Origin: Chloroflexota bacterium
GTDB lineage: Bacteria; Chloroflexota; Anaerolineae; B4-G1; SLSP01
Reading direction: 5' to 3'
DNA length: 64,000 bases
Assembly: GCA_019873645.1 (NCBI GenBank)
Contig: JAIOAX010000010.1
Span: forward strand, 1-64,000
Shown here: piece by piece, positions 35,783 through 43,717 of the stretch
Numbering within the stretch: position 1 is the stretch's first letter
Layout: the number at the start of each line of letters is the position of its first letter
Notes under the pieces: generated by a model
Seen by the model: the letters and a program-made list of their open reading frames with translations, nothing else
What the model was told of the DNA's origin: nothing
Databases searched by the model: none
Translations under genes and position numbers: made by a program

Positions 35783-36282
35783 TGTGCACCTCTTTGATAA
35801 GGGATTAGGGACTGGGGATTGGTGAAGATGTCATCGTTGTTGGATTCCCACTCATAAATCGAGGACATTTCTCGGAGTCTGCCGCCGGGCAATTCTCCAC
35901 CCCGTTTATTTCGCTTGAGATAGGCGACATAACCATTCAGGGTACGATGGGCAACTTCTATCAACGCTACTCCTTCGTCGTAAATAGAGCGTGGGATATA
36001 GTTCAAATCAAATGCTGTGACAAGGTGGTTGTAAGTCTCTACTAGAGAGCCACGCGCGATATAGCAAAATCGTATCGTCTCCTGGTAATAAAATCGGCCA
36101 TACCCTTCCGCTGTGTTTGCCATTACGCTCTTTGATGCCCGCCGTATTTGCAAACTCAGGTCCCATTTTTCATCAGCAGGCAGAGCGGGGATAATCTGCT
36201 TGTGAACAAAAATCATTATTTCTCGCGCCTTTTGCCATGCCACAAGTGTGTCTAACCCCCGGTGAATTTCTTCTGTTTCCAT
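35779..36282 (-). CDS. Four-helix bundle (23S rRNA IVS/S23-type) protein inside the pheST operon
   Basis: About 167 residues from the ATG giving 'METEEIHRGLDTLVAWQKAR'. Core motifs 'KWDLSLQIRRASKSVMANTA', 'EGYGRFYYQETIRFCYIARG' and 'SLVETYNHLVTA' are the PF05635/TIGR02436 four-helix bundle family, originally found in 23S rRNA intervening sequences. The C-terminal 'NPQSLIPYQRGAQ' is encoded by heptad repeat DNA plus the pheT ribosome site, so the reading frame probably extended into it. It lies between pheS and pheT with short repeats on both sides, like an insert that kept the operon functional. Confidence 0.85.
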   Translation of the reverse strand: METEEIHRGLDTLVAWQKAREIMIFVHKQIIPALPADEKWDLSLQIRRASKSVMANTAEGYGRFYYQETIRFCYIARGSLVETYNHLVTAFDLNYIPRSIYDEGVALIEVAHRTLNGYVAYLKRNKRGGELPGGRLREMSSIYEWESNNDDIFTNPQSLIPYQRGAQ

Positions 36283-36326
36283 CGCCTTGTCCCCCTCCCT
36301 AATTCCCAATCCCTAATCCCTGACTA

Positions 36327-37373
36327 CTAAAACTGCCGCAAAAACCGCAAGTCATTCCCGTAGAAATAACGAATGTCGCTCACGTTGTATTTCAACATCG
36401 CCGGACGTTCAACGCCGAAGCCGAAGGCGAAGCCGCTCCATTCGTCGGGATCGTAGCCGCCGTTCTTGAGTACGACGGGATGCACCATTCCCGCGCCGGC
36501 GATCTCCAACCAGCCGGTGTATTTGCACACCCGGCAGCCTTTGCCGCCGCAGAGGATGCAGTCCATATCCATCTCGATGCTCGGTTCGGTGAAGGGGAAG
36601 TATGAGCTACGCACGCGCATCTTGTGCCCTGGCCCGTAGAACATCGCCGCAAATTGGGTCAGCGTGCCGATGAGGTCGGTCATGGTGATGCGTTTCCCGA
36701 CTGCCAGCCCTTCCACTTGATAGAATTGGTGCTCGCTGCGCGCGGTGATCTGCTCATAGCGGTAGCACTTCCCGGGCAGGATCACGCGGATCGGTTCGGG
36801 ATAACGCTCACGCATGGCGCGCATCTGCCCCGGCGACGTGTGGGTGCGTAAGAGCAAGCGCGTCGGACTGTTATGGATTTGCTGCATCCAGAACGTGTCC
36901 CACATATCGCGCGCCGGATGGTACTCCGGGATGTTGAGCAGGTCGAAGTTGTAACTTTCCAGCTCCACATCCGGCGCGTCATAGACCTCGAATCCCATAC
37001 GCGCGAAGATGGTGTAAATCTGGCGCAGCGTTTGGGTGGTCAGGTGCAGGTGTCCCAGAGGGACCGGGCGACCCGGCAGGGTCACATCTACCGCGCCGGC
37101 TTCCAGCTCGCGAGTCAACTCGGCTTGCTTGATGGCCTCGGCGCGCGCGGCATAGGCGGCTTCGAGTGCCTGTTTGATCTCGTTGACGCGCTTGCCGAAC
37201 GCCGGGCGTTCTTCCGCCGGCAGTTGCCCGACCGAGCGCACCTGCAACGTGATCGCCCCTTTGCGCCCCAATGTGTCGGCGTACCAGGCTTCAAGGGCAC
37301 TCGTATCTCCGGCGGCCTCCAGCGCGGCCTGAGCTGTTTGATAGGCTTGTTCCAGTGTTGCGAATAGGTTCAT
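36327..37373 (-). CDS. pheS: Phenylalanyl-tRNA synthetase alpha subunit
   Basis: 348 residues, normal length. Class II catalytic subunit. Motif 2 region 'HTSPGQMRAM' and 'VILPGKCYRYEQITARSEHQ', the Phe-binding 'MRVRSSYFPFTEPSIEMDM', and motif 3 'FGFGVERPAMLKY' are clear. The 'CILCGGKGCRVC' four-Cys cluster is typical of one PheS group. It is transcribed from the Phe T-box leader upstream and is followed by the S23-type gene and pheT. Confidence 0.97.
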   Translation of the reverse strand: MNLFATLEQAYQTAQAALEAAGDTSALEAWYADTLGRKGAITLQVRSVGQLPAEERPAFGKRVNEIKQALEAAYAARAEAIKQAELTRELEAGAVDVTLPGRPVPLGHLHLTTQTLRQIYTIFARMGFEVYDAPDVELESYNFDLLNIPEYHPARDMWDTFWMQQIHNSPTRLLLRTHTSPGQMRAMRERYPEPIRVILPGKCYRYEQITARSEHQFYQVEGLAVGKRITMTDLIGTLTQFAAMFYGPGHKMRVRSSYFPFTEPSIEMDMDCILCGGKGCRVCKYTGWLEIAGAGMVHPVVLKNGGYDPDEWSGFAFGFGVERPAMLKYNVSDIRYFYGNDLRFLRQF

Positions 37374-37384
37374 TGTCTCCTCCA

Positions 37385-37480
37385 GGTGAGAAATGGGTAA
37401 TGAGTAACGAGTAATCGGTGGTTGGTAATCAGGGATTGCTGTGCTGTGGCCCTCATCACTGTTTACTCATTACTCGTTAC
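37385..37480. repeat. Heptad repeats in the pheS leader
   Basis: Units such as GGTAATG/AGTAACG and TTACTCA/TTACTCG fill the gap between the T-box terminator and the pheS start. Some are inverse complements of each other and could pair. Confidence 0.7.
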
Positions 37481-37489
37481 CGATTCAAA

Positions 37490-37799
37490 CAAAACGCTCC
37501 CGTCCCTTGCCAGGACGAGAGCGCGTGACTCCCGTGGTACCACCTCGCTTGCCCTGTAGGTACAGGGCCTCTTTTTTCCACAGCCATGATGAACGTGCAC
37601 CTGGCGATGGATAGCCCTCATAACGCTGGGCATGCGGAGCCGCCTACTGGGGATGACCTGTTCAGCGGTCGGCTCAGGGGCGAACTTCGGCAGGTTTTCG
37701 CTGGACGGAACTTTCAGTCTATGGTTCCATCTCCCTGGCAGTTTGCGCCTGCTTACTTTTCCCCGTCACTGCCTTTATTTATTTAGGACAGACTACAGT
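37490..37799 (-). promoter_or_regulatory. T-box leader, phenylalanine specific
   Basis: Read on the minus strand. The specifier loop opposite the 'aaaagta' motif carries TTC (plus-strand 37682-37684), a Phe codon. The antiterminator has 'gcgaggtggtaccacggg' (about 37533-37550). The terminator (about 37495-37525) ends in TTTTGTTT near 37490. The pheS start lies about 120 bp beyond, across heptad repeats. It should raise pheS-S23-pheT expression when tRNA-Phe is uncharged. Confidence 0.93.
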
Positions 37800-37805
37800 A
37801 ACCTT

Positions 37806-37833
37806 ATTATCACCAGGAGGGCCAAATTGTCAA
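37806..37833 (-). promoter_or_regulatory. Promoter of the pheS T-box leader
   Basis: On the minus strand: TTGACA (37828-37833), 16-bp spacer, GATAAT (37806-37811). The -35 box overlaps the stop codon of the response regulator gene (37830-37832), so no terminator separates the two transcription units. Confidence 0.78.
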
Positions 37834-38210
37834 GCCTGCGATGGCTCTCGCGGTGTTCCCATACGTTCGGCCATCATACGGAGCTGCACGAAGCTGATTG
37901 GCTTAAGTAGGATGAGATCCGCCTCGCTGTGGAGCATATCGGCCATACCGGCGTCGGCCGTGGCCACAATGACACGGGTACGTTCAAGCCGTGTATCACC
38001 ACGAATTTGCGTCAGCAACTGATCGCCGTCCACATGCGGGAGGTTGAGGTCCAGGACGACCACATCGGGACAGACTTCGTTGAGCCGTCGGCGGGCGACG
38101 GCGCCATCGTAGATGATTTCGGTTTGAAAGCTGGCGGCTTTGAGCGCCTCGGAGAAAATCGTCGCCAGATCCTCATCGTCCTCGATAATCAAAGCAAATT
38201 TTTTACTCAT
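37830..38210 (-). CDS. Single-domain response regulator
   Basis: 126 residues: a receiver domain only, without an output domain. 'ALIIEDDEDLATIFSEAL' gives the acidic pocket, the phosphoacceptor Asp is in 'DVVVLDLNLPHVDGD', the Thr is in 'VIVATAD' and the Lys in 'LILLKPISF'. The ATG overlaps the end of the kinase gene (ATGAGTAA), so the two are co-translated. Output must be through another protein or through binding to a target. Order: cyclase, kinase, regulator. Confidence 0.92.
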   Translation of the reverse strand: MSKKFALIIEDDEDLATIFSEALKAASFQTEIIYDGAVARRRLNEVCPDVVVLDLNLPHVDGDQLLTQIRGDTRLERTRVIVATADAGMADMLHSEADLILLKPISFVQLRMMAERMGTPREPSQA

Positions 38211-39600
38211 GGTGTACCTCTCCCTTAGCCTGGTTAGTGTTTTTTTGCGGTGGGACAATCGGAATCTTCACCGTGAACGTGCTGCCGGCCCCGAGTTCGC
38301 TGACGACGCTCACGCTCCCCCCCATAAGTGTAGCCAATTGCTTGACAATGGAAAGTCCCAGTCCAAAACCGGTATGTTCCCGCGTTGACGACGTATCGGC
38401 TTGCCAGAAAGGCTCGAAGATGGAGGTCTGCGCCTCTTTAGGAATGCCCGGTCCGGTATCAGTCACGTCAAAGGCCCAATAATCGGTATCAGGACAGTAA
38501 AAATGGATGCTAATGCCGCCTTTTTCGGTGAATTTCATTGCGTTATTGACGAGGTTGACGAGAATCTGATACAAGCGTCTGCGGTCGCCTTCCAAAACAG
38601 CCGGCACCGCGGGCGAGGCGTGAACCTTAAGGAACAGTTTCTTTGTTTCCACCAGTATGCGCATGGTAGATTCCAGATCGTCAACCAGGTCCTGGATGGT
38701 AAACGGCTCGATGTGCAAAGAAATCTGGCCGGCCTCGATGCGCGCCTGATCCAGCAAGTCATTGACGAGATCGAGCAGGCGTTTGTCGTTGGTGGCAATG
38801 CGCTCCAGAGCGGCGTCTTGCCTGGAGGTAATCATCCCGTAGTTGCCGCTGCGCATGATTTCGGTGAATCCCAGAATGGCGTTGAGCGGTGTGCGCAGCT
38901 CGTGGGAGACAATGGAGAGGAAGCGTGACTTGAGCCGATCCAGCTCCTGGAGTTTTTGGTAGGCGCGGGTCAGTTGTTCGTTGGCCTGTTGTAGTTCATG
39001 GGTGCGCTGCTCTACACGTGCCTCCAGTTCCACGTTGAACGCACGCACCTCGGCCAGCGCCCCTTCCAGGCTGCGCGTCGAGAGCCAGGCGACGAAGGCG
39101 ATGGTGAAGAAGCCCAGGATGGTGGGGACGGGGGGCGCTCCTTGAGCATAATCCGGCAAAGTGAGCATAGCAATAATGCTTATTACAACACCGCATACGC
39201 CCGCCGCCACAAAACTGGCCCACGGCCGCAGGATAACGCTGGACATCAGGATGGGGATGGTGAAGAGGAACAGCGCACGGCCTTCGACGACCTGGCGGGG
39301 TGCATCGGCAAAGGCGAAGGCACCCGTTAGCAGTAACACAAACGCTGAACTAGCTATCCAGCCGGACCAACGGCGATTGATAAGAAAAATAATAAGTATG
39401 CTTGCTAGCAGCCCGAGAATAACAGGCACGAGTCTCTTTACATCTTCTAAGATAGCTAATCCCAGAAAGAAAGCAATTATAATACCAAATAATGTGAGTA
39501 ATAGTAACGAGGCTGTTCCAAACAGGAGTATATTCAGCATTTGGCGACGGCGAATGTCTTCTGGATCTGTAGTAGAAACCGCTAATAGTTCAGCTAACAT
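38203..39600 (-). CDS. Membrane sensor histidine kinase
   Basis: 465 residues. Five to six membrane helices occupy about residues 22-185 with no extracytoplasmic domain of note. A coiled coil ('ARVEQRTHELQQANEQLTRA') leads to the HisKA H-box 'SIVSHELRTPLNAI' and HATPase motifs 'LVNNAMKFTEKG' (N), 'DTGPGIPKEAQ' (G1) and 'GFGLGLSIVKQL' (G2). It starts at the base next to the diterpene cyclase stop (39601), so the three minus-strand genes likely share a transcript. The first 90 codons are AT-richer than the rest. Confidence 0.92.
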   Translation of the reverse strand: MLAELLAVSTTDPEDIRRRQMLNILLFGTASLLLLTLFGIIIAFFLGLAILEDVKRLVPVILGLLASILIIFLINRRWSGWIASSAFVLLLTGAFAFADAPRQVVEGRALFLFTIPILMSSVILRPWASFVAAGVCGVVISIIAMLTLPDYAQGAPPVPTILGFFTIAFVAWLSTRSLEGALAEVRAFNVELEARVEQRTHELQQANEQLTRAYQKLQELDRLKSRFLSIVSHELRTPLNAILGFTEIMRSGNYGMITSRQDAALERIATNDKRLLDLVNDLLDQARIEAGQISLHIEPFTIQDLVDDLESTMRILVETKKLFLKVHASPAVPAVLEGDRRRLYQILVNLVNNAMKFTEKGGISIHFYCPDTDYWAFDVTDTGPGIPKEAQTSIFEPFWQADTSSTREHTGFGLGLSIVKQLATLMGGSVSVVSELGAGSTFTVKIPIVPPQKNTNQAKGEVHHE

Positions 39601-41079
39601 TTATAATATACTTTCTGCTAAAGTGAGAGCGCTTAAAATTGCAGATCGAACGACTAATTCTGGACAATATAGACATTTACCGATCCAGAGCGGGGGATAG
39701 GGAAGATCCAAATGGTGTATTAACCACTCTTGTCCTCGTTGAAGTACACTCTTATCAATGTAATTTTGGTGAGACCGCGACCAAAGTGTCAGAGCTTGCA
39801 TACAATAAGCTGTTTCCTCAGCCGTGGGTGAATAATATCCCCAGGCCCCATCAGTGTCTTGGGTTGATAGAATCCAATCAATTGCCGAATTTGCCATTAC
39901 AGAATCATAATTCATACATATTATTGCGGCATGGCTGGTTGTATAATATGGGGAAACATGCCACTTATCAAACCAAAAAGCTTCTTTTATTCTGGATTTG
40001 TTTAAAAAGAGCAATAGTTTCTTTACTGTCTCATGGGATGTCTTAAAATTAGCTCGTTGCAATGCGCCTAGAATGTGAATATTTGCACTAATAGAGGGGT
40101 TTGATTCTAGATCAAAGCAGCGGAAGTAAAAGGGCTTTTCATAAGAAAGGAGTGCCTCGGAGTCTACACAACGACCATAGTAGCTTAATACATCATAGAC
40201 GATGCTAGTCTCGTCTCCATCCTTTGGAATGTAGTTTTGCGCAAAACCTGCTCCTATACCAGGCATCCAGCTTTGTTCTAGAAAGTCGAGATGAGTTTGG
40301 CAGAGATCTATTACTTCATTGTCTAGAAGATTTATGTTCCACTTTAAGTTCCATAATATCCATGCCGGTTCAAAAACATCAAATGGATATACATTAGGCG
40401 CGGTACCTGTGGAAGCGACTCTGTGCAGGTAATTCAAAGCTGCCAGATCACCCCGACGCACATACAAAGCATAGTAGGCCGTAGCCGAGGGGCTGTAACT
40501 GATAGAACCATCGTATTCTTGTAGATTATCTATATCCAGTAACTTTTTTCCATCACTGCCGGCCATTTCTGCAGAAAATGCCATCGTTACAGACCGATTG
40601 ATCATGCCGTTAGGCAATAAAGCTAACTTGGCCGACCTGAGTGGGGCTAAGGATTTTAACACCTCTGTATTATCGTGATGGATGGCCCCCAAAGCCCGCG
40701 CCTCGTGAAGTAAAGTGGGGACAAGTAGCTCGAAGCCAATGGTTGCACCTGCCGGATCCTCTTGCAAATGCGGGGTCAGCATTTCCAGGGCGGCTTCTGC
40801 TGCCTCCAGGCGTTCGCGGTCGCTGCGTAGACCGCGCCTGGCCAGGGCGTTGATGGCCGCCAGGGTGCAAATCACGCGATCATGGTAGTAAAGCGGTTGT
40901 GCCGCGCCCCACGAACCGTCCGGCAATTGATGCTCCCGCAACCATTGCAACGCCAGTTCTCCAATCGGTTCGCCGATCTCTACCAGACGCGCTATCCAGG
41001 CGGTATCGTAGGCCGTGGGCATCATTTTCCCCGGTCCGGCCTCTTGAAGGAGTTTGACCCATTCTGCGTGTAAATCCAT
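39601..41079 (-). CDS. Class II diterpene cyclase, Rv3377c/Haur_2145-like
   Basis: 492 residues (Rv3377c is about 500). Predicted to protonate geranylgeranyl diphosphate and cyclise it to a bicyclic (halimadienyl/clerodane/labdane-type) diphosphate. 'TAYDTAWIARL' is the class II N-terminal signature; 'QLPDGSWG' (51-58) and 'QDTDGAWGYY' (from 407) are QW-type repeats. 'LDIDNLQEYDGSISYSPSAT' closely follows Rv3377c. The acid motif reads D287-G-D289-E-T; the middle Asp, the general acid, is kept. The first 145 codons are GC-rich, the remainder markedly AT-rich. It is separated from the Rv3378c-like gene by a 356-bp gap. Product unknown. Confidence 0.88.
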   Translation of the reverse strand: MDLHAEWVKLLQEAGPGKMMPTAYDTAWIARLVEIGEPIGELALQWLREHQLPDGSWGAAQPLYYHDRVICTLAAINALARRGLRSDRERLEAAEAALEMLTPHLQEDPAGATIGFELLVPTLLHEARALGAIHHDNTEVLKSLAPLRSAKLALLPNGMINRSVTMAFSAEMAGSDGKKLLDIDNLQEYDGSISYSPSATAYYALYVRRGDLAALNYLHRVASTGTAPNVYPFDVFEPAWILWNLKWNINLLDNEVIDLCQTHLDFLEQSWMPGIGAGFAQNYIPKDGDETSIVYDVLSYYGRCVDSEALLSYEKPFYFRCFDLESNPSISANIHILGALQRANFKTSHETVKKLLLFLNKSRIKEAFWFDKWHVSPYYTTSHAAIICMNYDSVMANSAIDWILSTQDTDGAWGYYSPTAEETAYCMQALTLWSRSHQNYIDKSVLQRGQEWLIHHLDLPYPPLWIGKCLYCPELVVRSAILSALTLAESIL

Positions 41080-41435
41080 AGCTAATCAGGTTTTCCTGGA
41101 CTTAAAAATATTTTCGGGAGGACTTGTTTTTGTATTTGACCGGCTGAAGCCGGTGTGCACATGTGCGCACCGGCTTCAGCCGGTTTTTTCCCCAGACACT
41201 CTCAATTTCACATTCATCCATGCCCACAAAGGTCTAGTACACGGGGGCGGAAATGACTTCCCCGTTAAATTCTTCTCCCATCGCTCAAAGGGGAACGCCA
41301 GTTCCCCGTGCGGTCTTCGACGCGCCCATTATGTCCGCCGCATAGCATCAGTGCTCGACATAACACCTCAAAACCGCAGATCTGACGATCCGCTTCAAGC
41401 CTCGCTAACCAACATGGAATTTTTGCCATGATGGA
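41080..41435. other. Gap between the two diterpene genes
   Basis: Contains the long inverted repeat at 41139-41189 and a small 'ggggaac'/'gttcccc' hairpin near 41290-41308. I see no gene. It could hold a promoter for the cyclase gene, but no convincing -35/-10 pair was identified on the minus strand. Confidence 0.5.
41139..41189. terminator. 22-bp inverted repeat with T tract
   Basis: Arms 41139-41160 and 41163-41184, one mismatch, 2-nt loop, TTTTT after the right arm. Each arm contains the self-complementary 'accggctgaagccggt', a widespread intergenic palindrome. By its T tract it would terminate + transcripts; it may also end the Rv3378c-like transcript. Confidence 0.65.
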
Positions 41436-42356
41436 CTAGACTACATTTGGAGACTGAATCTGAGCCTTAGGATACCAGACGCCTTTATACATTGTCCCGA
41501 TACCCAGAATGTTTTCTGCATTCGTTTGGTAAAAGGCGCGCATTGCGGCCCAATCCGCCGGGGTCATTTCACTGTAATCGCTTTCTTCTTTGGGACGGGC
41601 GTACAGGTGGTCAAAAAGGATGGTGCGCAATTGTCGCGTATCCAGATATAACGAAGGGGCGACCGTGAAGTACAAGTCTTCGTTGCCCGTCGAAACCAGC
41701 GGCATATCGAAAGCGGTGAACTTATCAAACCCGATGAAAAAATCCACCGGCGTGACATACTCGCCATAGTAAGCTTCAACAATCTCGCGTTTGTTCGGCA
41801 AGCGACCATACGTCTGGTGAAACTGTGCGCCGATGGCCGCCACGGTTTCCGCCGCATCGTGAGCACACACGCCGAAGAAAAGCCGGTAGCGATTGTGTGA
41901 AGCCGTCCGTTGTTCAACGGCTTGAAAATCGCGGATAAAACCGGCGTAAGGCGTTCCTTCAAAGTAACGCCGGTAATCACCGTACACGCGCACCCGCACA
42001 TCGTAAGCCGCATAGAAATCCAGGAAGTCTTGCCCCCGCGCGAACCAGGATAACCCATCGCGGATCAAGGCGTCGTACTCCTCTCCGCGTTCTAAAATAT
42101 CCGGGCCGAAAACCGGCGTCAGCAAGGTATCTATGCCGTGGTCAAAAAACAATTTATAGACTTCGACATGGCAACGCCCGGCAATATCCAGATAGGCTCT
42201 GACAAAATTTTCGGCAACCGCTTCAGGATATTCCAGGATTAACCACCGCCGCGTTCCGTTGATCGGGAACACGCACACCTTCGGTCCGGCGGCGCGCACG
42301 ATGCGCGCCACCTCCTCGGTGGGCAAGTTCAAAAAGGTCTCCAGGTCCATCTTCAT
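41436..42356 (-). CDS. Rv3378c-like prenyl diphosphate-processing enzyme (tuberculosinol/kolavelool synthase family)
   Basis: 306 residues from the ATG overlapping the GT87 stop (ATGA); a longer frame reaching 42644 runs through the GT87 gene and is rejected. From memory it matches M. tuberculosis Rv3378c (tuberculosinyl transferase/isotuberculosinol synthase, a cis-prenyltransferase fold) along its length: 'GPKVCVFPINGTRRW', 'FFDHGIDTLLTPVF', 'VRVYGDYRRYF', 'FGVCAHDAAETVAAI', 'REIVEAYYGEYVTP', 'LYFTVAPSLYL', 'TILFDHLYARP'. It should act on the diphosphate made by the cyclase at 39601-41079. Position 33, Asp34 in Rv3378c, is Asn. It ends an operon with a GT87 transferase and an FtsX-type permease. 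Confidence 0.88.
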   Translation of the reverse strand: MKMDLETFLNLPTEEVARIVRAAGPKVCVFPINGTRRWLILEYPEAVAENFVRAYLDIAGRCHVEVYKLFFDHGIDTLLTPVFGPDILERGEEYDALIRDGLSWFARGQDFLDFYAAYDVRVRVYGDYRRYFEGTPYAGFIRDFQAVEQRTASHNRYRLFFGVCAHDAAETVAAIGAQFHQTYGRLPNKREIVEAYYGEYVTPVDFFIGFDKFTAFDMPLVSTGNEDLYFTVAPSLYLDTRQLRTILFDHLYARPKEESDYSEMTPADWAAMRAFYQTNAENILGIGTMYKGVWYPKAQIQSPNVV

Positions 42357-43714
42357 GCTCCTGTGAGATGCCGGGCCGGCGCAGCGCGCCATAGACGCGC
42401 CAGCAAAACGGCGTACAGCATCAAAATGGTTGCCATAATCAAAGGGAAATAAATGGCCGGATCGGTAGCGACGTAAGGGCCGGGCAAGATAATGTCCATT
42501 CCGCCGAAGATAAGGCTGCCTACCCGCCAGGGGTCCAGCAAGGCATAGGGAAGAAATGCCAGGTGTATCCACATTTTTCCTACTTGTGAAGATGTTGTCC
42601 CTAACAAATAAGGATAAAGCGCGACCCCCAGACACAATTCCCACACCATATCCAGCCAGATAAAAGCACCTAAGTACAGAATAAATGCGAAATCAAGGCC
42701 CAGTTGTGGCTTCTGGTCGCCACGTTGATTGACCGGATAAAGAAGATGGCGCAAACAAACCACTCCCAGGGGAATCAAAAGCAGTATTTTAACCACGGTC
42801 GCCAGGTGTAATGTCTGCTGCGATACACCGAGTCGGTAAACGACGATTTGTTTGATAGAATGATTATATCCCAAAAATGCCTTGTCCGGCCCGCGCCAGG
42901 GAAAATCTCGACTGAGTCGCCCCAGGAAAGCCACATAATCGCGGTATTGCCCCCACCCGTAAGCCGGCCCGACGACCAGAATGGTCATGCCGGTGATGAC
43001 AATATAAACAAGCACCGTCAGCGCCAGCAATTGAAAGAAAAAACGCCGTCGTCCGAGCAAGAGAGGCACGGCCGCGGCGAAAGTCCAATGGGGTTTGATC
43101 TGGAGGATGATCGAGAGCCACAAGAGCGACCATCCCAGGTGTTCTGTCAGAATGGCTTCGATCAACAATGTGGCCAATAAGGCCATGATGATATAGATAT
43201 TCAGGTAGCCCAGATCCGTCCAAAAAGATGAAAAGAGCAACCACACCGGCAACACCCAGGCTAACATCCTAAGTGCGCGAGGAAGATTGAGGCGTTTGAA
43301 AATTCGTCCCCACATGATGTACATAATCCCATAGGCGATGATGTGCAACAGAGTATGGACTACCGACGCGCCTACAGGGGATAGCCACGAAAAAGGTACG
43401 AAGGCCAGAGCGAAGGAAGGGGCATAAGGATAGTGATCTTCAAGCCGCGCCAGTGAGCCTTTCAGATACAAGTCTTGCCTGGCGCGCAGATGTTTGGCCG
43501 CATTGAGATAAATCTGCAGATCGGCCGGCACCACCGGCCCTTCCACATCTACCCATGCCGGCACACCCCCCAGGATTTTGGCTTCGGGGAACAGCATCAT
43601 CGCCAAAACCACCCCCTGCACCACCAACCGCAGCAAGGTATACACCGCCGCCGCGGTCAGCAACACGCGGTAGGTTCTGGAGCTGCGCCAGAGTTGCTTG
43701 ATCTCGGAACCCAT
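42353..43714 (-). CDS. GT87 family glycosyltransferase (polyprenyl-phosphate mannose type)
   Basis: 453 residues, about ten membrane helices. 'GPVVPADLQIYLNAAKHLRA' and 'DLYLKGSLARLEDHYPYAPS' hold the acidic residues of the GT-C fold active site as in the GT87 (DUF2029) group, which transfer sugars from polyprenyl phosphates on the outer membrane face. 'WLSIILQIKPHWTFAA' is a typical mid-protein segment. It starts 3 bp after the small membrane protein and overlaps the Rv3378c-like start by four bases. The acceptor is unknown. Confidence 0.85.
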   Translation of the reverse strand: MGSEIKQLWRSSRTYRVLLTAAAVYTLLRLVVQGVVLAMMLFPEAKILGGVPAWVDVEGPVVPADLQIYLNAAKHLRARQDLYLKGSLARLEDHYPYAPSFALAFVPFSWLSPVGASVVHTLLHIIAYGIMYIMWGRIFKRLNLPRALRMLAWVLPVWLLFSSFWTDLGYLNIYIIMALLATLLIEAILTEHLGWSLLWLSIILQIKPHWTFAAAVPLLLGRRRFFFQLLALTVLVYIVITGMTILVVGPAYGWGQYRDYVAFLGRLSRDFPWRGPDKAFLGYNHSIKQIVVYRLGVSQQTLHLATVVKILLLIPLGVVCLRHLLYPVNQRGDQKPQLGLDFAFILYLGAFIWLDMVWELCLGVALYPYLLGTTSSQVGKMWIHLAFLPYALLDPWRVGSLIFGGMDIILPGPYVATDPAIYFPLIMATILMLYAVLLARLWRAAPARHLTGA

Positions 43715-43717
43715 AGC

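Noticed and set aside
41200..41435. RNA gene in the gap between the diterpene genes
   Set aside because: One small hairpin but no promoter, conserved motif or tRNA-like fold.
42357..42644. Upstream extension of the Rv3378c-like gene
   Set aside because: The extension lies entirely inside the GT87 gene in another frame; the ATGA junction gives the family N-terminus.
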